From assembly GCF_000003605.2 (NCBI RefSeq), contig NW_003137828.1, positions 183,242 through 204,473 on the forward strand: DNA of 21,232 bases, in the 5' to 3' direction. The position numbers and the translations under genes are program-made. The stretch is from Saccoglossus kowalevskii. Lineage: Eukaryota; Hemichordata; Enteropneusta; Harrimaniidae. Below are positions 1 to 9,232 of the stretch, one piece after another. The notes below the pieces were generated by a model that was not told the DNA's origin, made no database searches, and was given only the letters and a program-made list of their open reading frames with translations. The first letter of the stretch is position 1, and each line of letters opens with the position of its first letter.

Positions 1-372
1 GATTGTGCCTGATTGGCTACTCAACCCTAAAACCAAATAGTAAGACCAATCAGAGATCAGCGTTTATGTATGTACCTTGAAGTGTCAATGCAAAATTATA
101 TGATTGTGCCTGACTGGCTACTCAACCCTAACACCACATTGTACGGCCAATCAGAGAGCAGCTTTTATGTATGTACCTTGAAGTGTCAATGCAAATTTAC
201 TAACAAGATTGTGCCTGATTGGCTACTTAACCCTAACACCAAATAGTAAGACCAATCAGAGAGCAGCTTTTATGTATGTACCTTGAAGTGTCAATGCAAA
301 TTTACTAACAAGATTGTGCCTGATTGGCTACTTAACTCTCTAACACCAAACAGCAAGACCAATCAGAGAGAA
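1..372. repeat. ~105 bp tandem repeat array with paired CCAAT boxes (3.6 copies)
   Basis: Units begin at 1, 102, 207 and 312 with the same opening, GATTGTGCCTGATTGGCTAC, so the periods are 101, 105 and 105 bp. The fourth copy breaks off near 372. Copies differ by scattered substitutions and a small insertion in copy 4. Each unit has an 8 bp inverted repeat, CTGATTGG and CCAATCAG (9-16 and 46-53 in unit 1; unit 2 has CTGACTGG), separated by about 29 bp. It therefore carries CCAAT boxes in both orientations and could extrude a hairpin. The window starts inside the array, so its true left end is unknown. A satellite is the simplest reading; a role in NF-Y binding is inference. Confidence 0.93.
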
Positions 373-423
373 GATATTTAGTTGACTAGTTTTTTCAGCC
401 TATCAAATTATGCTTTATATATA

Positions 424-522
424 TGCTTTGACTCAAATGACCTTACATGGACCTTCATCAGATTTGTTCATTGTGATGGGATCTTCAATATTTTATTTTC
501 AGTGAATATTTTTGTCATTTTT
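424..522 (+). repeat. Decayed module of the AGCTCCGCT element family
   Basis: The stretch follows the internal ~157 bp module of the elements at 4073 and 7472 in the same order: TGCTTTGA, ACATGGACCT, CAGATTTGTTCATT, GATATCTTCAAT-like, then GTGAATATTTTTGTCATTTTT. Several substitutions and indels separate it from them, and neither hairpin end of the family is present. It is an old, truncated copy. The sequence just after it (523-780, with GATAACTCAACAATTTTT at about 718-735) may be more of a related repeat, but I cannot align it convincingly. Confidence 0.75.
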
Positions 523-1178
523 ACCTTGTGAATGAAAGGCATAGTATATGAGGGTAAAATGTTTTTCCGCGTTGTTGTTGTTGTTTTTATCCAGCTCCTT
601 CAACTTGGATATTACCAGTTTTGGATCTCATCCAAGTTTGATCATGATACATTTTCTATGTATAGTTTTCAAGATATTCATTAAATTTTACTTAAAATTA
701 TCTTTGTCTTGTGGTTACGATAACTCAACAATTTTTATCTGATCATCTTTAAATTTGAGAATCTTATAAATCACTATGAAATGTCAACCAAGTTCAGTTT
801 TGGTGTAACTAGCATGCGTAATTTTCAAGATATGGGGTTAAAATTTGACTGAAATAAAACATTTTTGACATAGAAATAAGTGGACAGCATGATGAGACCA
901 AGGTATTAGTAATATTCCCTTCAAGACCTGTCAGTATGTGAAGGATCAATTGAGAAACACATTAACTAGTATTTTGCTCAAATATATTGCAGTATTAAAT
1001 TTTTTAGGAACTTTTATATAATTCATCTTATGTTTTTTCTATAAGGCACGTTGAGATTAATACAGTACATGTAGTATTAAATAAAGAACATAAATATTGA
1101 TTTTTTATGTAATTATCATGAATTTTTAGCCTGTATTTTCCTTGCAAAATGCTTAATATATTTATTGCATTATTTCAG
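523..1178. other. AT-rich stretch, nothing firm
   Basis: No coding, RNA or repeat feature is supported. Phrases such as TTTTCAAGATAT and CCAAGTTTGAT occur here and again near 20405-20445 (CCCAAGTTTGATTTTGAATATCTTG), suggesting both contain fragments of one old dispersed repeat. A TACATGTA octamer lies at about 1065-1072. Confidence 0.35.
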
Positions 1179-1387
1179 GACTTTATACTCACTTGTGCCA
1201 TGCAAAGATAAGGTATTGCATCGTTAGTTTGTTATCCATCTATATATTTGTTATTTAATCTAGGTTCTCAATAGACAAGGTTGTAATAGCTATGCTATAT
1301 TTGAAAAATACCATCTCAGTCACTTTGTTTCTTGGTATGCAGGAATCTTAGGTGGATCTCTATGACATTTGTAACCCAATATTAACA

Positions 1388-1401
1388 ATTGCCATGGCAA
1401 T
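1388..1401. promoter_or_regulatory. RFX X-box-like perfect palindrome
   Basis: ATTGCCATGGCAAT is a perfect 14 bp palindrome and closely fits the X-box (GTTGCC-N-N-GGCAAC type) bound by RFX factors, differing only in its outermost G/C pair. It lies in the intron of the weak exon pair above. Function is inference from motif alone. Confidence 0.35.
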
Positions 1402-1439
1402 AACCATATAAACAAACATGGTTTTGATATGGCAAGAAC

Positions 1440-1477
1440 GTAGTGGTGGTAGTGGTGCCGTAGTGGTGCCGGTAACC
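1440..1477 (+). repeat. Short degenerate tandem repeat GTAGTGGTGCC
   Basis: GTAGTGGTG recurs three times (GTAGTGGTG, GTAGTGGTGCC, GTAGTGGTGCC) just before GGTAACC. It is too short for more than a local slippage call. Confidence 0.6.
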
Positions 1478-1564
1478 ATGCCAAGTAGCTAGTGTCTCAT
1501 CTTACAAAACATTATTAACTTTTTTTAGGATGACACTGTACAAGGACAGCAGAGCTTAGTTTGA

Positions 1565-1945
1565 CTCGAAGGTCACTTGTTGATGAAATCCACACCCAGT
1601 ATCAAATGTATTCAGTGCAATTTGATGGTTGTGTAGGCTGTGTGTGATTATGGTAGTCCTCTTGTATTTGTTATTATTGCTAATTGGTTATACTGTTAGA
1701 CACATTGTAATCCAAATTGTTTTCATAATGGCTTCCCATTATCAAACCTGGCAATGTGGTGAGTTTAGGTGTCAAATTTAATAGTCATTCTGCCATGTGC
1801 TTCCATGGCATACCCCTAACTTAATCTAATCTATTTTAATATAATCTAATCATATTTAATTCTTTACTACTGTTCAAATTTACACTCAAAGATTTATCTA
1901 TTAGTGGCGCATCCAGAAATAGGTGTCCCTGTCCTTGCAGCTTAA
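1565..1945. other. AT-rich stretch, nothing firm
   Basis: If the weak exon pair upstream were real this would be its 3' UTR, but no well-placed AATAAA is seen before the transposon at 1948. A run of TAATCTAATCTATTTTAATATAATCTAATC near 1823 is a degenerate simple repeat. Confidence 0.3.
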
Positions 1946-1947
1946 AA

Positions 1948-2471
1948 TTAAGGTAGTTCACCACCATTGACAAATGAAAAAAATTTACCACTTTGAATCA
2001 TTCAAAAATTGTTGTGTGATGATTTACATACATTTGAAGTTTTTACGAAGAAAAAAAGGATGAGTTTTCAAGAAAATGTATGCAAAATAATCTAAAAAGC
2101 GGCCATTTTGGAACAATTTCCATTGGATTCCATATAAACATATTATTCCATGGATAACTTTTACTAATGTTCAAAATCCTCCAATGTTTTGGGACAGCCA
2201 TATGTAGCTCTCATAACACTACATATCATTTTTTTAGCAAATGTCACCAAACAAAATTTTGAGATATGAGGGAATGTTTCTGCCATAGAAACTAATAGTA
2301 AACTGTTCAAAAAACGTATATTTGATCAATTTTCGATGTCGTTTTGTGGAAAACTTAGTTTAGTGACCCTATATTTTTATTTCAGAATTTTAAACCTTAC
2401 AGTAACCCAATCTCTCTTGCTGAATTTCAAAGATTTCTGAGTATTTTTTTAATGGCAGCAAACTACCTTAA
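1948..2471. mobile_element. Non-autonomous TIR element flanked by TTAA (piggyBac-like MITE)
   Basis: AATTAAGGTAGTT at 1946-1958 is the exact reverse complement of AACTACCTTAATT at 2461-2473. Taking TTAA (1948-1951 and 2468-2471) as the target-site duplication leaves a 516 bp element opening GGTAGTTCACC and closing AACTACC. There is no transposase; the interior is AT-rich with no meaningful ORF. TTAA duplication is characteristic of the piggyBac superfamily, but TIRs of that superfamily usually begin CCC or CAC, so the assignment is tentative. From memory, GGTAGTTCACC repeats are abundant in marine invertebrates. An overlapping minus-strand ORF running into 2673 is a by-product. Confidence 0.75.
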
Positions 2472-2473
2472 TT

Positions 2474-4072
2474 ATTCCAAGGTGCCAATTGACTGCAGAC
2501 CAGCAATAAGTACAAACTGACCATGAAGTGGAGATTCTTAGCTCATTAACATTCCTAGCTGCAGCTAGCAGCTGTAAATAAATCGCACCCAGTGAGAATT
2601 TACCTTTACCTTTCAGATATAATGGTGATGAGATTGAATATGTGTTTCCTGCACACTTGGGGTCATCGCTCATCCAGGGAAATGATTGTCCACATATGAG
2701 AAATGAGAGTTACTCATTCTCGTAAACAATGTCCCTCGTGGAAAAATTAAAGTAATTATTTGTGAAGGGGGAAGTGAAAATTGTTCTATCTAGTCACACA
2801 TTTCTTAATGAACGATATGGGTGAAAAAAAACCATAATAATTTGTAGTTTTGTTTTGAGAATGGAGGGATGTAAAGTTGATAGATTAATGAAAAAAAGTA
2901 TAAATTCACAGTACGCCGTTAAGTGCATCAATTTTATATTCACCAATTAGTGCAATGTGCTAAATGAAAAGCATAATAAAACTCATTGTTCTGCTATCAA
3001 ATGTATAGGAAGTTATAAATTAAAATCCTATGGAATTAAACGCTTCAACAGCTCAAATTAAAAAAAAAAAAAAACTGGTATACTAGTAGCTTTTGATATC
3101 TCAACAGTAACAAAAAAAAACACTACATCAAAAATTTTCTTGAGTAAAAAATTGCTACACAACAAACAAGTGCAGTTCATATATGCATAATATAATTGTG
3201 AAGTCATTGATTGATCAGTGGTCTTGTGGGGATATCATTTAGTTTCAACCTCAGCTGAGTACAATTACCGTGCTTGTCCACTGTGGTGGAATTGTTAAAA
3301 GAACATATTTACTGTATTCTTCTTAATTAAAAGCACATAAAAAAAAATCATACTTTAAAACCTCAAAATAGATTTCTCATTATCATGTACATCAGTAGAA
3401 ATGTGTATGGGTCATAGGCTATTTGTTAGAATTTTATAAAATTAATAATAAATTTGAATAACAAAAGCACATTTTAATGATAATTTTAAAATAAGAACTC
3501 TCCTTGCACACGTCATTTTGGAAAACAAATTGACCAGAAAATGTTTACTTTTTTTACATGATCAAATGCATTGTAAAACTGCCACTCTAGGTTAGTACAA
3601 TGTAACATGAAGTAACGAACATTATCTCAATCAGTATTGTTGCTGCAATCAGCACAACATATTAACAGCACCATTGGAGAGGCTAACAAAGATAACACAA
3701 TGCATGAAATAAATTTGTGTGGGGGAACTTACGTAATTTTTACCTGCTTTATATCGCCATTAACAAAAAAACTGTCAATGATGATTGAGATGTTTTAGGT
3801 TTAGTTTTTTTGCTGCAAGATAAGTGGCCTCTTAGGATTGAATAAATACAGTTTAAACAACTTCAAAATAACAGTTGGTATTATAAATGGTTGCATTTTT
3901 CTGTCAGTGATGTGATAATTTGATAGTGTCTGCACAGACTAGATTACAAAATGTCACCGCACCTTTAAAGTACCCAGTCACATTTTCACTGATACACATT
4001 TTTTTCATGTTCCCTGCCTCGCAAAATTGTTGCAGTGTCAAATTAATCAAATCTCAACTCATGACCATGTTT
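2474..4072. other. AT-rich desert with small palindrome and A-run
   Basis: No gene is seen. Contents are a perfect 12 bp palindrome TAGCTGCAGCTA (2556-2567) followed by an E-box CAGCTG, and a 15 bp A run (3060-3074) that could be a retroposon tail or simple slippage. The rest is low-complexity AT-rich sequence. Confidence 0.5.
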
Positions 4073-4881
4073 AGCTCCGCTGTCGACTTTGTCGAGCGGA
4101 GCTTATCATATGAGTGATTGTCCGTCGTCGTCGCCCATGTCAATGTTTTTCTTTTCGACTTCTTCTTGAAAACTACTAGCCTGAATGCTTCATTTCATGT
4201 TGATATCTTCAATTCTCTAATTTGGGTGAATATTTTTGTCATTTTTGGTAAAAAGTGATATTTTCGACTTCTTGTTAAAAACCGCAAGTCCAATTGTTTT
4301 GATATTACATATATAGGTACTACATGTGGACCCTCTCAGATTTGTTCAATTTGTAATGATATCTTTAATTCTCTAAATTTGGTGAATATTTTTTGTCATT
4401 TTTGGTAAAAAGTGATATTTTTGACTTCTTGTTAAAAACCGCAAGGCCAATTGCTTTGATATTAACATATATAGGTACTACATGTGGACCTCGCTCAGAT
4501 TTGTTCAATTTGTAATGATATCTTTAATTCTCTAAATTTGGTGAATATTTTTGTCATTTTTGGTAAAAAGTGATATTTTCAACTTCTTGTTAAAAACCGC
4601 AAGTCCAATTGCTTTGATATTATGTAGGTAATAGATATGAAGGTACCACATGTGGACCTCTTTCAGATTTGTTAATTTCGTGGTGATATTTTCAATTATC
4701 TAATTTTGATGATTATTTTTGTCATTGTTGGTGAAAAGTTATATTTTTGACTTCTTGTTGAAAACAGCAAGTCCCATTGCATTGATACTATACATATTGT
4801 TCATTTTCTAATGATATCTTCAGTTCTTTAATTGAAATGTGCATTGCTAACAGCAGAGCTATCTCAGCCGACAGGCTGCTT
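4073..4881 (+). mobile_element. AGCTCCGCT hairpin-ended element, copy 1 (about five internal modules)
   Basis: The left end has a hairpin, AGCTCCGCT (4073-4081) against AGCGGAGCT (4095-4103), followed by CTTATCATATG and GTCCGTCGTCGTC. The right end has CAGCAGAGCT (4851-4860) and a second hairpin, CAGCC-GACA-GGCTG (4865-4878). Between lie tandem modules whose GTGATA marks fall at 4255, 4412, 4570 and 4738 (periods 157, 158, 168), with partial modules on both sides. The module carries ACTTCTTGTTAAAAACCGCA, GGTACTACATGTGGACCT and CAGATTTGTTCA. It encodes nothing. The right AGCAGAGCT is one base from the reverse complement of the left AGCTCCGCT, so the ends also act as short TIRs. Superfamily is unknown; a Helitron/Helentron-like origin is possible but no canonical CTRR end is present. 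Confidence 0.85.
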
Positions 4882-6490
4882 ATTTATTTTATTATACCTT
4901 TTTGCCCTGTCATTTTTCACCCAAAATGAATTGGAATAATTAGTATTTTTAGAATATAGCTTGAACTTTGACACATCAAATGAAATTACTTTAATGCTGA
5001 AAGTAGTTTTTCTTTGTGCCTTTCAAAAAATAGAGGTTTTGCTGTACTATTCCCTAGGGCTAGAGCACTTTTAACAAATTTGGCTTTGAAAATCGATGCC
5101 CTCTCAAACCCTGCTGTTGAGTAAAATTAAATCTGTTTTAAAAGTAGTATCTTCTCAATTTTAGTATCTTTGCCAGCCAATGTCTGTTTATTTGGACATT
5201 GTTTCACCAGGATTCTATGGCAGGATTCTATTAAGTGTGTACGTATTGGGATGGACTTCTAGCAATTCAACATTCCACCATTTTTTTATGCACCACTCTG
5301 ATTGGTTGGATATTTTACCTTAGTCAAATATGCGACTCCACAATTAAATCATATTAATGTTTATTTGAGGAGTATGTTTCACTTCAAGTTTGTGAAATCA
5401 TGCGATTTGGGTGATGCGATTTTCAGTTCAGTAGCACTTGTGTAGCATTTTACTTTATGCCATTATAACAATTGATTTTAAATAAATATTTCATTCATTG
5501 TATTTTAATATACATTTGTATATTAATTTTTAGTAGTTAACATTCATTTAGTATTGCTCATATATTTCTTGTTATCAATTTTTTTGTCAGTATTTTTTTT
5601 AACCTTTGAGATCTTAATAAACTTAATACTGTACATTGTACCTTTAAGTCAGTGTTATGTCGTCAAATATTATAATTATGATCATATGATTTATTAATAA
5701 TGATAAATACTATATCATATCCTCATTTAGGATCTAGACAAAAATTATGTCTATATGATACCATTAAACTAAGAGCTATTAACAATTCTATTATAACCTG
5801 CTGCACTATTAATCCCATTCAGATTAGTGTCTAATCTACTGGATTTAAATTATATCAATCTATTCATGCAGATGTCGTTATTGTGTCAGTTGATTTAAGG
5901 ACTCTGTAAATCATGACAGTCCAATTAAACCTGCTTCTTCAAACAGTTTATAACGTCATAGTTGATCATCATCATTTGTATACATGTACTGGTAGAAAAC
6001 GTATACCATATTTGTTCTATTAGTAGCACAATTGTGCTTACATAAATGAGATAGATAGGTGATTGTCTTGTATATTCTAATAATTCGGCCCTGATTTATT
6101 TTCTGATGAGAACACTGGTTGATAATCTTTGATCCAGCACAACTAAGTTGATGACTACCGTCTAAACCTTAAATGGTCACTCTTGTCCATTATTTCCCCA
6201 ATTAACGAATCCATGATGCATAAATTATAACCTTAATCATTGCTATCTCCTACATTCCATTGAGCGTTTTCTCTGTTTATCCATGGTACCTGTCTGTCCA
6301 AGCATGAAATGTATCAGTCCATCAGTCATAGCATTATCAGATATATGTACTGGTCCCATCAACTATCATGCGATCAGTCAATTTTTTTTAGCTCATCCAC
6401 CCATGAATGTCATCATAATAGATCTTCCTTTCATCACCTGCTCTTGACAGTTTTATATCCAACCCAGGCGTGTGTTTATATTTGTATATG
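4882..6490. other. AT-rich desert, no feature supported
   Basis: Neither strand shows a convincing ORF, RNA or repeat. Homeodomain-type TAAT cores are frequent between 5480 and 6300, as expected from base composition. A TACATGTA octamer lies at about 5983-5990. Some of this could be conserved non-coding sequence, but that cannot be judged from one genome. Confidence 0.4.
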
Positions 6491-6498
6491 TGACGTCA
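6491..6498. promoter_or_regulatory. Full CRE palindrome TGACGTCA
   Basis: TGACGTCA is the full-length palindromic cAMP-response element recognised by CREB/ATF bZIP factors. It contains a CpG in a CpG-poor, AT-rich region, and TCATCCG follows it twice. No promoter or gene is visible nearby, so this is a motif call only. Confidence 0.3.
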
Positions 6499-7471
6499 TC
6501 CGAGTGTCATCCGGTGCACTCTAGGTGTTTCACAAAATGTCTGTGTTAATTATCATAACAGTACATACATTTTTAGAGTGATCGCTTAATTGTGACTTGT
6601 TTGGGAAAATTGTGACCTTGAGGAGTATCTATTTTGAGTGGCACCAACTAGGAAATAAACATTGGGATTCGCTTCAGAAAAATGTTCAATTAAACTCAAT
6701 TTTGATCTGTCCTCTGAATACAAATCCTCTTATTAAATCCGACCGAGTGAACTGAAAACGTGGCAATTTAGGTACATTGTACTACTGCTGAAGACTTGCG
6801 TTTGATGGTTTGAATGAAATTACCTGCGCACTATGAATAACAGTGGAAATCAGAATTAATTGCGTCATCAATATATATGCTTTTTGTTCTGATGGAAGCA
6901 TTAATCGTACTCATTTTCGTAAATCGAATAGATCATCTTAAACTGTATTAACAATAGCTGTGGGATATGAATTTACATCTCTCAACTTGAAACACTGTTT
7001 CCTATGCAATCTGTCATTTGGACTCAAGGGCATCTTTTGGTTATGCTGTGAAAACATACCTATTTAAACAGTATTTTCATTTAATTACTTATGCCTATTT
7101 CTTTTTGTTTTTATTGGCCTTGAAACTCAATTTATGAGAATATGTGATCAACCTTATTTTCCTATTCCTATGTTAAATTCACACAAGAAAAATATAACAA
7201 TATATATGCAATTATTTCTCAGGCATAATCCGTATATCAGAAAAAATCTATTTGCAAATATATGAATAATTGATGAAAAATTGTTCCAAGATAAATAATC
7301 AAGACAAACAAAAAGGCAATACTTATACAAACAGTAAACAAAAATGGAAGACAAATAATGAGCAAAAGACATGAAATGAAGAATAAAAATGGGTAAATAA
7401 CATAAATGAACAAATTAAAGATTTGACTATAATATGTGGTATAGAGAGCAGTTTTAGATTCCTTCATTTTT
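6499..7471. other. AT-rich desert, no feature supported
   Basis: The overlapping minus-strand ORFs between about 7154 and 7578 are low-complexity, rich in F, I, L and Y, and one runs into the transposon end at 7472. They look like by-products of A-rich plus-strand sequence. Nothing else is seen. Confidence 0.4.
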
Positions 7472-8033
7472 AGCTCCGCTGTCAACTTTGTCGAGCGGAG
7501 CTTATCATATGTGTGATTGTCCGTCGTCGTCGTCCGTGTCAATGTTTTACTTTTTTGACTTCTTCTTGAAAACCACAAGCCTGAATGCTTTTATACTTGG
7601 TGTATATGTACCTTGGGTAGACCTCTCTCAGATTTGTTCATTTCATGATGATATCTTCAATTTTCTAATTTTGGTGAATATTTTTGTCATTTTTGGTAAA
7701 AAGTGATATTTTCGACTTCTTGTTAAAAACCTCAAGTCCAATTGCTTTGATATTACATATATAGGTACTACATGTGGACCTCTCTCAGATTTGTTCATTT
7801 CATGATGATATCTTAATTCTCTAATTTTGATGAATATTTTTGTAATTTTTGGTAAAAAGTGATATTTTCGACTTCTTGCTGAAAACCGCAAGTCCAATTG
7901 TTTTGATATATTATACATATAGGTACTACATGTGGACCTCTCTCAGATTTGTTCATTTTCTAATGATATCTTCTGTTCTTTAATTGTCATGTGCATTGCT
8001 AACAGCGGAGCTATCTCAGCCGACAGGCTGCTT
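7472..8033 (+). mobile_element. AGCTCCGCT hairpin-ended element, copy 2 (about three internal modules)
   Basis: It has the same orientation and ends as the copy at 4073: left hairpin AGCTCCGCT (7472-7480) with AGCGGAGCT (7494-7502), then GTCCGTCGTCGTC; right AGCGGAGCT (8004-8012), then hairpin CAGCC-GACA-GGCTG (8017-8030). The right AGCGGAGCT is an exact reverse complement of the left end. Module marks GTGATA fall at 7703 and 7859 (period 156). The element is 562 bp against 809 bp for copy 1, the difference being mostly module number. Both copies sit directly after TTT and run into T-rich sequence on the right, so a T-T insertion preference is possible; no longer target duplication is visible. 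There is no coding capacity. Confidence 0.85.
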
Positions 8034-8330
8034 GTTTTTATTTCCAGTCATCTATCTTTGAGTGCTTTACCATCTGTTAAAATAAACAAGATATTTACAA
8101 ATATTTTTATTCTTGATGGAGTAGATGAAATCATCCTTCTATCAATATTCAAGTCTGGCAATAAACACCATAGTATATATTGTCACTTGTTTCAGTTAGA
8201 TCGTATAACCACTGAAGTAGGACTAATACCTGTAAGAATTGAAATGCAGAAGAGGACTGATGTAACTGTGTTCTTTCGAGTAGAACAGAGACGTTGTATA
8301 AGTAGTATGACTATAGCTAACAACTCGTGA
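8034..8330 (+). other. Open stretch of unknown status, possible exon or decayed coding sequence
   Basis: An ORF starting inside the preceding element (ATG at 7932) stays open for 132 codons to the TGA at 8328-8330. The part outside the element reads with mixed charged and hydrophobic residues, for example GVDEIILLSIF, LDRITTEVGLIP and RTDVTVFFRVEQRR, less biased than other ORFs here. Within it, TGTCACTTGTTTCAG (ending 8195) and CCT/GTAAGA (8231/8232) are strong acceptor and donor matches bounding 36 bp in phase 0. I recognise no family. An open run of this length is only mildly surprising at this base composition, so chance remains likely. Confidence 0.2.
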
Positions 8331-9102
8331 CAGGGACATGACATTAAGGATGGACACGGCTAAATAGAAATAATGCAGAAAACTAAAAAGCACTTCTGAA
8401 AAAATTCCGGAACTGGTTCTGGGTCATGTATGGATGGATTTCGTTCAAACTTGGTACATACATTATGGTTTTCTAATGCACGTCATTTTGTTTTTCAAAT
8501 CAGATTCAAAATGACCAACTTGCAGCCATTTTATTTTAATGAATGTGGTTTTAGTGCCGTATCTCTGATATGATTGTTTGTTTTAGCACATTAGAATGGT
8601 GGTTTTACCATGAATATAAAAAATTAGAAAAATAAATGTGGAAATTCCTGTGCTTACAGGTAGTAATTTTTCAGTTGATATAATATTATTTTGTTTTCTA
8701 AAATCAAAATATTCAGGCAGATTAATTTGTACTTTCATTTTCTCTGAAAACTGAACTGTTTAATTTGAAAAAAGAAAAAGAACTTGTGCTGTTGACCAGA
8801 AACATTAATGTTTTTTTTTTCTGGGCCATATTTATATATAAAGTGCATTATCAAGCATCTGTCTGTGAAAACAATAGAATTCACTTATGGAAATGTTTGA
8901 AAGTGTTCCTTATTTTAAAATTGTAGCATTTATGTCACAGTCATTTTTTCTTTGTTTACATTGTATGTAGCATGCCTGAAATAGAATAATGTCACTGAAT
9001 TCAAACAAACACGCAGACACAAATAATTTTTGCTGGCATTTAGGGCTGTTATATCATTAAATTATGGCTACAAACACGAAAAGATGTACTATATATTAAA
9101 TA
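8331..9102. other. AT-rich stretch with a possible old dispersed-repeat fragment
   Basis: Positions 8395-8560, with TTCCGGAACTGGTTCTGGGT and GGATTTCGTTCAAACTTGGT, read like a repeat type I remember as common in marine invertebrates, but no second copy is in the window, so it cannot be proven here. The remainder shows nothing. Confidence 0.3.
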
Positions 9103-9232
9103 AAGTGATCACAAGAATACTGCAAAGTATGCACACTGGAATTACTGGATCATTTCAACCTCTGTTACGCCTCGGTAGATATGATCGCGGCATTGCCTTC
9201 ATGTATATTTTGTAGTATTCTTGTAATAACTT
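9103..9232. mobile_element. Foldback/MITE-like element with 32 bp arms
   Basis: The left arm 9103-9134 and right arm 9201-9232 are inverted copies over 32 bp with about seven mismatches. The shared core is ACAAGAATACT followed by CAAA and TAT. The 66 bp centre is less AT-rich than its surroundings and contains TACGCCTCGG and ATCGCGGCAT. The whole 130 bp could form a long hairpin. No clear target duplication is seen, so transposon origin is inferred from the structure. The short ORF ending at 9215 is incidental. Confidence 0.6.

Larger units (their letters stand above)
1179..1564 (+). other. Candidate pair of small terminal exons (weak)
   Basis: A 34 bp open segment (1179-1212) follows a good acceptor, TTATTTCAG, and precedes a donor, AAG/GTATTG. 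A second segment (1529-1564) follows TTAACTTTTTTTAG and runs to a TGA stop. With the first base of the first exon completing an upstream codon, it reads TLYSLVPCKDK and ends in phase 0. The second then reads DDTVQGQQSLV and stops. The putative intron is 316 bp. The end S-L-V fits a class I PDZ-binding motif (S/T-X-hydrophobic). I do not recognise the protein and found no upstream exon, so chance pairing of splice-like signals in AT-rich DNA is a real alternative. Confidence 0.15.

Noticed and set aside
20-240. Telomeric repeat (AACCCTAA) inside the 105 bp units
   Set aside because: There is only one CCCTAA word per unit, not consecutive copies.
548-742. 64-codon ORF with a signal-peptide-like start (MRVKCFSALLLLFLSS)
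   Set aside because: The hydrophobic start comes from a GTTGTTGTT-type simple run, and the rest shows no cysteine pattern or family resemblance.
2449-2673. 74-codon minus-strand ORF starting MSDDPKCAGN
   Set aside because: Its C-terminal end runs through the TIR of the TTAA element, no family is recognised, and its length is expected by chance.
3060-3074. Poly(A) tail of a processed pseudogene
   Set aside because: The run is only 15 bases and no coding or SINE-like sequence or target duplication is seen beside it.
7154-7578. Minus-strand ORFs of 72 and 113 codons resembling membrane segments
   Set aside because: The F/I/L/Y richness follows from A-rich plus-strand sequence, and the longer one begins inside a transposon end.
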